Origin: Ruminiclostridium sp.
Lineage (GTDB): Bacteria > Bacillota > Clostridia > Oscillospirales > Ruminococcaceae
Assembly (NCBI GenBank): GCA_017941355.1
Contig: JAGAWN010000016.1
Span: 1-53,750 of the forward strand
DNA: 53,750 nucleotides
Direction: 5' to 3'
Part shown: piece by piece, positions 7,634 to 15,361 of the stretch
Layout: the number at the start of each line of letters is the position of its first letter
How positions within the stretch are numbered: the stretch's first letter is position 1
The notes under the pieces: generated by a model
What the model was told of the DNA's origin: nothing
Seen by the model: only the letters and a program-made list of their open reading frames with translations
The model's database searches: none
Position numbers and translations under genes: made by a program

Positions 7634-8509
7634 ATGGAAATACGGGTATTACGCTATTTTCTCGCAATTGCACGAGAGGAAAACATGACAAGAGCGGCAG
7701 AGCGCCTGCATATATCGCAGCCCTCGCTCTCAAAAGAGATAAAAAAACTCGAAGATGAACTGGGGCATGAGCTGTTTATCCGCACGAACAAAAGTATGCT
7801 GCTGAATGACGAGGGAATGCTGCTGCGCAAGCGTGCCGAGGACATTGTCGCAATGGTGGACAAGACCGCCGAGGAGTTCAGTCAGCTTGACAGTATCATC
7901 GGCGGAGAGATACGCATAGGCTGTGCGGAAAGCTTTCTGATAAAATACCTCGCGCGGAGCATAAGATCGTTCAAGGAGCAGTACCCGAACTTCATATTCC
8001 ATATATTCAGCGGCGATACCGAACCTGTCGCGGAACGCCTTGACCGCGGACTGCTTGATCTCGCAGTGATAGCTGAACCGCCGAATCTGACAAAGTACAA
8101 TTATCTCTCTGTCCCCGAAAGCGACAAATGGGGACTTGTGATGCTCCGTGACAGCCCTCTCGCGGAAAAAGAATATGTCACCCTTGAAGATCTCTACGGA
8201 CTGCCGCTGTTCTGCTCAGAGCAGTCTATCCGTGTGGATTTTCCGCGCTGGTGCGGCGATAATACCGACAAGCTCAGTTTCGCCGGAACGGTCAACCTCG
8301 CATATAACGGCTCTGTTTTCGTGAAAGAGGGACTTGGATACCTGCTGGCATTTGAGCATCTGATAGATACAAGCGCGGAAAGCGGGCTTTGCTTCCGTCC
8401 TATCATGCCTACTCTTGAAACGAATATGTATATCATCTGGAAAAAGTACCAGGTATTCTCACCGATAGCGGAACTGTTCCTGAAAAGACTCAGGCAGGAT
8501 TACAGCTGA
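7634..8509 (+). CDS. LysR family transcriptional regulator
   Basis: DNA-binding regulator of 291 residues. The N-terminal winged helix-turn-helix is typical (EIRVLRYFLAIAREENMTRAAERLHISQPSLSKEIKKLE), followed by a linker helix and a two-lobed effector-binding domain with GGEIRIGCAES at its start. The start is ATG 7634 with GGAGG 6 bases upstream; the open frame back to 7610 lacks a site. It is divergent from the hydrolase, cyclophilin-like and acetyltransferase operon, the usual arrangement for a LysR activator and its target. Effector unknown. Confidence 0.93.
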   Translation: MEIRVLRYFLAIAREENMTRAAERLHISQPSLSKEIKKLEDELGHELFIRTNKSMLLNDEGMLLRKRAEDIVAMVDKTAEEFSQLDSIIGGEIRIGCAESFLIKYLARSIRSFKEQYPNFIFHIFSGDTEPVAERLDRGLLDLAVIAEPPNLTKYNYLSVPESDKWGLVMLRDSPLAEKEYVTLEDLYGLPLFCSEQSIRVDFPRWCGDNTDKLSFAGTVNLAYNGSVFVKEGLGYLLAFEHLIDTSAESGLCFRPIMPTLETNMYIIWKKYQVFSPIAELFLKRLRQDYS

Positions 8510-8563
8510 CGCAGTACCCTTTTCGACGCGGTATGACGGCTCATTCGTTTTTTCGCAAAACCC

Positions 8564-8592
8564 TTGACTTTTTTTGCGGTTAGTGGTATATT
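8564..8592 (+). promoter_or_regulatory. Promoter of the DUF6110/P-type ATPase operon, with a structured leader
   Basis: TTGACT (8564-8569), 17-bp spacer, TATATT (8587-8592) with extended TGG. A leader of roughly 100 bases follows. It holds the inverted repeat CTAAC/GTTAG around 8608-8627 and a longer stem GGTATCT.../GGAGATACC within 8644-8681. No known metal riboswitch matched by eye; the repeats could be an operator for a metal-responsive repressor. Confidence 0.65.
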
Positions 8593-8707
8593 ATAGGTTA
8601 TACGAGACTAACAGCACAATACGGTTAGTTTTCGCTAATGTATGGGTATCTGTGAAATCCGCACGGAGTTCGGAGATACCCGCATATTAATGAAAGGGTG
8701 TATTTGA

Positions 8708-8995
8708 ATGAGTGCATTAAAAAATATCGCGTTTCTTGCGGGAGGATTTCTTATCGGAACAGCAGGAGTAAAGATCCTCACTTCCAAAGAGGCTAAGAAA
8801 GTCTATGCTCACACGACGGCAGCCGTGATACGCGCAAAGGACTGTGTTATGACACAGGCTACAAAAGTCCGTGAGGGCTGCGGCGACATTCTCGCGGACG
8901 CGCATGACATCAACGAAAAGCGTGACGCGGAAGATACAGTCTGCGAGGTCATAGAAGACGAAGCCGCTTCCGGAACTTCCCCGGAGGAAGTATGA
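8708..8995 (+). CDS. DUF6110 family one-pass membrane protein, partner of the P-type ATPase
   Basis: A 95-residue protein with one N-terminal membrane helix (about residues 5-24, ending GTAGVKIL), an amphipathic middle helix containing two Cys (CVMT and EGCGD), and an acidic C-terminus with DAHD and further Glu/Asp. Its TGA overlaps the ATG of the ATPase gene (ATGA), so the two are made together. The family is found beside metal P1B-ATPases. The layout (membrane anchor with GxAGV, charged helix, metal-ligand-rich tail) recalls mycobacterial PacL/DUF1490 proteins that assist metal-efflux ATPases. That likeness is my inference, not established homology. Confidence 0.75.
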   Translation: MSALKNIAFLAGGFLIGTAGVKILTSKEAKKVYAHTTAAVIRAKDCVMTQATKVREGCGDILADAHDINEKRDAEDTVCEVIEDEAASGTSPEEV

Positions 8996-11088
8996 AGTGC
9001 GTCATACTGCATGAGTCCCACGGGCGCATGAGGGTACATATCGCGGGCAGCAGAATGTCTTTCCGGCAGGCAGATATCCTCGATATCTATCTGCGCTCAA
9101 AGCCGTTCGTCACGTCAGTAAAGGTGTTTGACCGCACCGGCGACGCGGTGATAAGATACAGTGGCTCCCGCGCGGAGACCGTTGCGGCTCTCGCGGCTTT
9201 TTCGTACAGCGATGAGACCGCAAACGCGCTTGTACCCGAACATTCCGGCAGAGAGCTTGACCGGAGATTCGAGGACAAACTGATAACCGAGATATCCAAA
9301 CGTATCGTAAGCAGGCTGCTGATACCTGCACCGGTAAGATTCGCGATATCGGTGATAAAATCGCTGAAATACGTCCGTGAAGCACTCCGCGCGATAGCAA
9401 ACAGAAGAATAGAAGTAGCCATACTCGACGCTACCGCTATCGTGATCTCGCTGATACGCGGGGATCAGAAAACCGCTGCATCTGTGATGTTCCTGCTGAA
9501 AGTGGGAGAACTGCTGGAGGAATGGACGCACAAGCGTTCTGTCGATGATCTTGCGAGAACAATGTCGCTGGGCGTTGACAAGGTGTGGCTGAAAACCGCG
9601 GATACGGAAGTTATCGTTCCCATAAACAAGGTGTCTGCGGGCGATGAGATAGTAGTCCGCACGGGGGGAATGATACCGCTGGACGGCAAAGTGATATCCG
9701 GCGAGGCGGAGGTCAATCAGGCTTCCATGACCGGCGAATCCATGCCTGTCCACAAAAAGGCGGGAAGCTACGTCTATGCCGGAACGGTAGTCGAGGACGG
9801 CAGCGTTGTGATCTGTGTTGACAAGATCTCCGGCAGCGGAAAATATGACCGCATCGTAAAAATGATCGAGGAGTCGGAAAAGCTGAAATCCGAAGCCGAG
9901 AGCAAAGCCTCTCACCTTGCGGACAGACTTGTTCCGTACAGTCTCGGAGGGACGCTGCTGACATACCTTATTACCCGCAATACCGCAAAAGCGCTGTCGA
10001 TACTTATGGTGGATTTCTCCTGCGCGCTGAAGCTTGCAATGCCGGTATCGGTCATCTCCGCAATGCGGGAAAGCAGCACACACGGCATTACCGTAAAAGG
10101 CGGGAAATTCCTCGAAGCCGCCGCGGAAGCCGATACCATAGTTTTCGACAAGACGGGAACGCTTACCCACGCCGAACCGAGAGTTGCAAGAATAATCACT
10201 TTCGGCGGGTGCGACGAAAACGAGTGCCTGCGCCTTGCGGCGTGCCTTGAAGAGCATTACCCGCACTCGATAGCGAACGCGGTGGTGAAAGAAGCGGAGA
10301 AACGCGGGCTGCTCCACGAAGAGAGACATTCGGCTGTGCAGTACGTCGTCGCGCACGGCATATCGAGTTCCATAGACGGCAGGAAAGCCGTTATCGGCAG
10401 CTACCATTTCGTTTTTGAGGACGAGGGTACGCAGGTGCGGGAAGACGAGAAGCACAAGCTGGAGGAACTGCCGGCGGAGTATTCTCACCTGTTCCTCGCG
10501 GTGGGCGGCAGTCTTGCGGCTGTGATATGTATTGAGGATCCTTTGCGTGCGGAAGCCGCCGAGGTAGTTTCCGGGCTGAAAAAACTCGGTATCACAAAGG
10601 CGGTGATGATGACCGGGGACAACAGGCGCACTGCCGAAGCGGTCGCTGCAAAAGTGGGCGTAGATGAATTTTACAGCGAGGTGCTGCCGGAGGACAAGGC
10701 TGAGTTCATCAGAAAAGAACACGCTGCCGGACGAAAGGTGATAATGATAGGCGACGGGATAAACGATTCTCCCGCCCTGTCGGAAGCCGACGCGGGTATA
10801 GCGATAAGTTCGGGCGCGGCGATCGCAAAAGAGATAGCGGATATAACGATATCCGCGGACGATCTCTACTGCCTGCTGACGCTCAGGAAGATAAGCATGG
10901 AACTGATGAAGCGCATAGATCTGAACTACCGCGCAATAATCGGGTTCAATCTCGGGCTTATAATTCTCGGTGTTGCCGGGGTACTGCCGCCCGCAGTATC
11001 GGCATTTCTGCATAACTCTTCCACCATTGCGATCGGTGCCGCAAGCATGAGGAATTATCTGAAAGAGAACTCGGAAAACCGGGACTGA
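8992..11088 (+). CDS. Heavy-metal translocating P1B-type ATPase with a non-canonical membrane motif
   Basis: Integral membrane ATP-driven metal exporter, 698 residues. A ferredoxin-like N-terminal domain (residues 1-75) lacks the usual CxxC. Actuator motif TGES is near 243. The phosphorylation site DKTGTLT is near 386, MTGDN near 540, and the hinge GDGINDSPAL near 585. The HP-type locus reads EEHYPHSIA. The membrane motif that is normally CPC or CPx is here SCALKLAMP, so metal choice cannot be read from standard rules. The last helix has HNSST. The ATG start overlaps the DUF6110 stop. Zn, Mn or another transition metal is possible. Confidence 0.9.
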   Translation: MKCVILHESHGRMRVHIAGSRMSFRQADILDIYLRSKPFVTSVKVFDRTGDAVIRYSGSRAETVAALAAFSYSDETANALVPEHSGRELDRRFEDKLITEISKRIVSRLLIPAPVRFAISVIKSLKYVREALRAIANRRIEVAILDATAIVISLIRGDQKTAASVMFLLKVGELLEEWTHKRSVDDLARTMSLGVDKVWLKTADTEVIVPINKVSAGDEIVVRTGGMIPLDGKVISGEAEVNQASMTGESMPVHKKAGSYVYAGTVVEDGSVVICVDKISGSGKYDRIVKMIEESEKLKSEAESKASHLADRLVPYSLGGTLLTYLITRNTAKALSILMVDFSCALKLAMPVSVISAMRESSTHGITVKGGKFLEAAAEADTIVFDKTGTLTHAEPRVARIITFGGCDENECLRLAACLEEHYPHSIANAVVKEAEKRGLLHEERHSAVQYVVAHGISSSIDGRKAVIGSYHFVFEDEGTQVREDEKHKLEELPAEYSHLFLAVGGSLAAVICIEDPLRAEAAEVVSGLKKLGITKAVMMTGDNRRTAEAVAAKVGVDEFYSEVLPEDKAEFIRKEHAAGRKVIMIGDGINDSPALSEADAGIAISSGAAIAKEIADITISADDLYCLLTLRKISMELMKRIDLNYRAIIGFNLGLIILGVAGVLPPAVSAFLHNSSTIAIGAASMRNYLKENSENRD

Positions 11089-11100
11089 GATAAACAGAGC

Positions 11101-11155
11101 TGCCGTGCCGCGGAGATCCGAACATCCGCGGAAAGATAAAAGACTTTATTGACAA
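11101..11155 (-). repeat. Structured intergenic repeat, family 2, copy B
   Basis: Between two convergent genes. On the plus strand CGCGGA (11109-11114) pairs with TCCGCG (11125-11130), followed by AAAGATAAAAGACTTTATTGACAAA. Copies A and C have CACGGA and TCTGTG at the matching positions, so the second base pair has changed from A-T to G-C with pairing kept. Confidence 0.75.
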
Positions 11156-11198
11156 AAAAACCTCCTTATCGGAAGTTATCCGAGAAGGAGTTTTTTTT
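11153..11198. terminator. Bidirectional terminator between the P-type ATPase and PP2C genes
   Basis: CTCCTTATCGG (11162-11172) pairs with CCGAGAAGGAG (11180-11190) with one mismatch, flanked by A7 on the left and T8 on the right. It has the form of a rho-independent terminator in both directions. Confidence 0.9.
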
Positions 11199-11203
11199 GC
11201 CGG

Positions 11204-12988
11204 TCAGTTATCCTGCTCCTCAGGCGTTTTCCCGCTGTATCTGACGCAGAGCATGGTAATGTCATCGGAATGGGGTATGCTGCCCACAAACGCGCTTACA
11301 GCCGAATTCATATTTTCTATAAGCTTTTCCGGCATAGCGTCCGGTTCCTTGTTCAGCACCGAAAGCATACGCTGCGTTCCGAACATCTCATTGCCGGCTC
11401 CCATCGCTTCCGGCGCTCCGTCCGTATATACGAACAGCGTTCCGCCGGGTTCGATATCGAACTCATACTCCGTGTATTTTTTATTTCTGACACCGAGAAC
11501 AAAGCTGTGCTTATCCTTCACAAGTTCAAATTCCCCGCCCGGCTTCCTTATCATGGGGTATTCGTGACCCCCGTTCGCTGCCGTGACATGACCCGCGGAT
11601 ATATCCATTACCCCGAACCACACCGTCACAAACATTTTGTTTCTGTTGTTTTCAAGGATACTGAGATTTGTCCGGGTCAGCACCTCCGCCGGCGAAAGAC
11701 CCTCCATTGCGTAGTTCTTGATAAGCATTTTCGACATCATCATAAACAGCGCTGCCGGTATCCCCTTCCCTGATACGTCCGCTATGACAAGTCCCAGACG
11801 CTTTTCGCCGATGAAGAAGAAGTCGTAGAAATCCCCGCCGACTTCCTTTGCGGGAACCATTGAAGCGCTCAGTTCAAATTCCGGTCTGTCGGGGAACTCT
11901 ACCGGAAGAATACCGTTCTGTATCTTCGCGGCAAATTCGAGTTCAGTCTCAACTCTCTGCCGCTCGCCTGCCAGCCGCAGGTTTTCCTGTGTATTGCGTT
12001 CTATCTCTGCCGCAAGTTCCGAGATACTGTCGGCAAGTCCGCCCACTTCGTTTTCCGCCTTTATCTCCGACATTTTCTTTATCACAGCCGTGCTGTCCTT
12101 GGTTTCCATATACTCACGGACGCTCTCGTTGATGCGGACGGTAGGTCTTACCGCACGGCGGTAAATGAACAGGATCAGCAGTCCGTTGGTAAGAAGCAGC
12201 ACTATGATACCCAGCAGTATCATAAAACGGAGGTTGTCGTCAAGAGTCCGAGCAAAGCTTGACCAGTTGTATTTGAAACACATGACATATCTCTGCTCAC
12301 CGTTTATGAACACCGGAACGAACGCCAGCAAAGACAGCGAATTGTTCCCCATAACGTCAAGTTCCTGATATACAATATCTCCGTAATCCACTCCGTAAGT
12401 CCCGTTCCGGATCTTTTCCAGCGCTTCATAGCTGTCTTTCATACGGTAATATGTACCGAGCTTGTGTGAGCCTGTACCGTCGGTGGAACTGCTGCATTCA
12501 AAAATAATGTACAGATCGTCTTTCTCTTCTTCGCAGAGATCGTCATTGCTGCGGATATCGAAACAAAAAACGCTGTCAAAGCTGCCGGATCCCCGTTTTT
12601 CATCAAAGTACGAAACGATATGATTATACATAGCTTTCAAAAAAGCCCGCCGGTCTTCCTCTGTGCGTTCATAAATGTCCGGCATCTCCACAACACCGTG
12701 GGAATAATACTCAAGCGTATCCTCATAAATACTCTGAAGCTCTGTTTTCGGTTCGGACATCATCTCCGGGTCTTTCTGCCACTCGTCAAGGACTGTCCCC
12801 GCAAGCTCCGGGGACATGAACAGACCTGTATATTGCGTTATCTCCTTTGATATCTTGTCCATGTTCAACTGTATGTACATATTCCTGGTTCCGTTGATAA
12901 CAATAAAACCGATAACAGCCATAGTCAGCATTACCATAACCGAAACAATGGCACTTACCTGCAGCGCAAGTTTCCTTGTTTTTCTCAT
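11204..12988 (-). CDS. Membrane-bound SpoIIE/PP2C-type serine phosphatase with HAMP domain (exporter cluster, second copy)
   Basis: A 594-residue sensor phosphatase. Membrane helix 1 is at about residues 8-30, an extracytoplasmic sensor of about 225 residues follows, then membrane helix 2 (FMILLGIIVLLLTNGLLILF), a HAMP/coiled-coil segment, and a C-terminal PP2C domain with GGDFYD, ADVSGKG, NGGHEYP and TDGAPE, the metal-binding set. Such proteins usually dephosphorylate STAS-type anti-anti-sigma proteins. ATG 12988 has GAGGTG 7 bases upstream; a GTG at 12997 lies within that site. It is a close paralogue of the phosphatase at 18096-19889 and ends the exporter gene cluster. A terminator lies 15 bases past its stop. 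Confidence 0.92.
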   Translation of the reverse strand: MRKTRKLALQVSAIVSVMVMLTMAVIGFIVINGTRNMYIQLNMDKISKEITQYTGLFMSPELAGTVLDEWQKDPEMMSEPKTELQSIYEDTLEYYSHGVVEMPDIYERTEEDRRAFLKAMYNHIVSYFDEKRGSGSFDSVFCFDIRSNDDLCEEEKDDLYIIFECSSSTDGTGSHKLGTYYRMKDSYEALEKIRNGTYGVDYGDIVYQELDVMGNNSLSLLAFVPVFINGEQRYVMCFKYNWSSFARTLDDNLRFMILLGIIVLLLTNGLLILFIYRRAVRPTVRINESVREYMETKDSTAVIKKMSEIKAENEVGGLADSISELAAEIERNTQENLRLAGERQRVETELEFAAKIQNGILPVEFPDRPEFELSASMVPAKEVGGDFYDFFFIGEKRLGLVIADVSGKGIPAALFMMMSKMLIKNYAMEGLSPAEVLTRTNLSILENNRNKMFVTVWFGVMDISAGHVTAANGGHEYPMIRKPGGEFELVKDKHSFVLGVRNKKYTEYEFDIEPGGTLFVYTDGAPEAMGAGNEMFGTQRMLSVLNKEPDAMPEKLIENMNSAVSAFVGSIPHSDDITMLCVRYSGKTPEEQDN

Positions 12989-13100
12989 CAAATGCACCTC
13001 TGAGATCAGGCGTGATCCCGATTAAACTCCAACGTTCAACACGGTGTCACATTACGTTCTCACCCGCCGGAACGAGCCGCTTTGCCCCGGATGGCAGAGT

Positions 13101-15296
13101 TTATTTTACGTCCTGCGGATCGAGTCTCTGCCTTTCCACAAGTTCCGCAAAAAAGCCTCCCTTTTCGATAAGTTCGCCGTAGGTGCCGTCCTCGATAACA
13201 TTCCCCTTGTCAAGCACGAGTATGCGGTCGCAGTGGCGTATCGTGGAAAGCCTGTGCGCGATCACGATACGCGTGCAGCCCATAGCGTCCAGCGCGTCCG
13301 AGACCTGCTTCTGCGTCTTGTTGTCAAGTGCGCTCGTGGCTTCGTCGAACATCAGTATTTTCGGTTTCGGCGCGACAGCTCTTGCGATCATAATGCGCTG
13401 TTTCTGTCCGCCGGAGATACCTCCCTGCCCCTCCGAGATCAGCGTCTGCATACCCATAGGCATATTGCGGATATCATCTGCGATACCGGCTTTCTCGGCA
13501 GCTTCCCAGGCATCGTCAAGAGTAAGCTCCGGCGCAGTTATGACTATGTTGGAGTAAATATCGCCCTGGAACAGCCCGCCCGTCTGCATCACCGTTCCGA
13601 TCTTCCTGCGCAGAGAGCCGAGATCGAGACTGTTGATGTCCTTTCCGTCATAGTATATCGCGCCTTTCTCCGGCTTTTCAAATCCCAGCAGCAGGCGCAT
13701 GAGCGTTGACTTTCCGCAGCCTGTTCTGCCTACGATCGCCACATATTCGCCCGGACGTATTTTCAGAGTAAGGTTGTTGATGATATACGGGGAGTTCTCT
13801 TTGTAGCGGAAATACACGTTATTCAGTTCGATACCGCCGGAGAGCCTTGTCACCGTCTCACGGTCGCCGGAATTCTCCGGTTCCGCTTCCAGAAACGGCT
13901 TTGCCATATCGAGGGTGGGCTTTATCCCGGCAACCGTGAGAGCTATCCCTGCAAGTGACGAGAACGCGCCCATTACCGAACTGTACGCTGCCGTGAAAGC
14001 GAAGTACGACGACTGATCCACCCCGCTCTCCACCGCGAGGAAATACAGGATTATATTTGAACCGAGACTTATTGCGAGATTTATGACGCTGTTGACCTTA
14101 ATGAACGCGGGCGGCGCATAGACATAGGAAATGCCCTTGGTATAAAGGTTCAGCCACCGTGCGAAAACGCGCTTTTCCGCGCCCGCAAGCTTTATCTTCT
14201 GGATACCGGTTATCATGGAGTATGACATACCGGATTCTTTCGCCTCATTCTCCATTATCTGCTTTGTAAGACGTATCTGGATAAGCGACGACACGGTGCT
14301 GAATATCACCGTCACAAATATTATCAGCAGCGACGGCACCACCAGCGCGGGCGCAAAGCTGAATATCTGCGTGATATACAGCAGCGACATCAGCGAAGTC
14401 AGTCCCGTTGACATCAGCGTACCGAGCAGCATATCGCACAGCGAGTTCACCGACATGGAACGCTGTGTAAGCTCACCGGCGCTGTACCTGCGGAAAAAGT
14501 CAGCAGGCAGCGACATGACGCGCATCATCATCGAAGCCTGTATGCCGAGGGACGTTTTGCTCTGGATCCGCGACATATACATCTCCTTGACCGAGCTTAT
14601 CAGCTGCGAGGAAAGGCTTGTGCATACCAGACAGACAGCAATGGATATCAGCATAGATATGTTCCCGCTTGAAAGCACGGGACCCGTCAGCGCCTTTGTA
14701 ATGCGCGGCACCATCATTCCCACAAGCGTTACCGCGAGGGTGGCAAGCACTATCAGCGTTATGTCGTTCGCGGACAGGCAGTTCTTCATATAAAGCATGA
14801 GATCCGGGATACCGATCTTCCGCTGCGGCAGCGGTCTGTAAAAGCAGTACCCCTTACGCTCAAAAAGTGCCGCTGTCTTTCTGTTGACCCGTACCCTGTT
14901 TCCAGTTTTGCCGTCAGTGTAATAATATCCGCGAAACAGCCCCGGCAGCAGCGCGGCAGGCTCCCCGCCGTCCTTTCCGAACGCGAGTATCACGCCGTAC
15001 GCGTCCTTGTACCAGCCGTCCTCCAGCGCTATCTCACGCCGCATTATCCCATAGGGGCGCAGACAGTAATCAATGTACTCTTCCTTGTCCCTGACCGATC
15101 TCGGAACTTCCACGGGCTTGCAGTGGTAGTATTTAAGCACCTCGTCTATAGCCTGACCGGTGATTATGCGGTCATCGCTTATCCTCGACGCGTATTTCTC
15201 ACCCATTACAACGCCGGCAGCTCCAAGCAGCGAATCCTCAAACAACTGCTGATCGAGATCGCTTCTTTGCTGTATCTGTTTTTCAAACCAACCCAT
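13101..15296 (-). CDS. NHLP-type bacteriocin/peptide export ABC transporter, permease-ATPase subunit
   Basis: A 731-residue ABC half-transporter. An N-terminal cytoplasmic region of about 165 residues without a C39 peptidase is followed by a six-helix membrane domain and an ATPase with Walker A GRTGCGKST (about residue 522), the LSGGQ equivalent ISGGQKQR and Walker B ILMFDEATSALD. Length and layout fit the second ABC subunit of NHLM/NHLP systems (TIGR03797-like), which works with a peptidase-bearing partner; that partner is the gene just upstream (65 bases). The ATG at 15296 has only a weak ribosome site. It probably forms a heteromeric exporter. The substrate is unknown. Confidence 0.88.
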   Translation of the reverse strand: MGWFEKQIQQRSDLDQQLFEDSLLGAAGVVMGEKYASRISDDRIITGQAIDEVLKYYHCKPVEVPRSVRDKEEYIDYCLRPYGIMRREIALEDGWYKDAYGVILAFGKDGGEPAALLPGLFRGYYYTDGKTGNRVRVNRKTAALFERKGYCFYRPLPQRKIGIPDLMLYMKNCLSANDITLIVLATLAVTLVGMMVPRITKALTGPVLSSGNISMLISIAVCLVCTSLSSQLISSVKEMYMSRIQSKTSLGIQASMMMRVMSLPADFFRRYSAGELTQRSMSVNSLCDMLLGTLMSTGLTSLMSLLYITQIFSFAPALVVPSLLIIFVTVIFSTVSSLIQIRLTKQIMENEAKESGMSYSMITGIQKIKLAGAEKRVFARWLNLYTKGISYVYAPPAFIKVNSVINLAISLGSNIILYFLAVESGVDQSSYFAFTAAYSSVMGAFSSLAGIALTVAGIKPTLDMAKPFLEAEPENSGDRETVTRLSGGIELNNVYFRYKENSPYIINNLTLKIRPGEYVAIVGRTGCGKSTLMRLLLGFEKPEKGAIYYDGKDINSLDLGSLRRKIGTVMQTGGLFQGDIYSNIVITAPELTLDDAWEAAEKAGIADDIRNMPMGMQTLISEGQGGISGGQKQRIMIARAVAPKPKILMFDEATSALDNKTQKQVSDALDAMGCTRIVIAHRLSTIRHCDRILVLDKGNVIEDGTYGELIEKGGFFAELVERQRLDPQDVK

Positions 15297-15361
15297 TATT
15301 CAATACACACTTTCAGATTTATGTTGTCGTCCGGCACCGCGGCAGCACGTTACGGACTTCT

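Noticed and set aside
9115-11013. 632-codon open frame on the minus strand inside the P-type ATPase gene
   Set aside because: It is antisense to a gene with all P-type ATPase motifs; the translation is rich in Arg, His, Tyr and Cys in no recognisable order, and there is no ribosome site.
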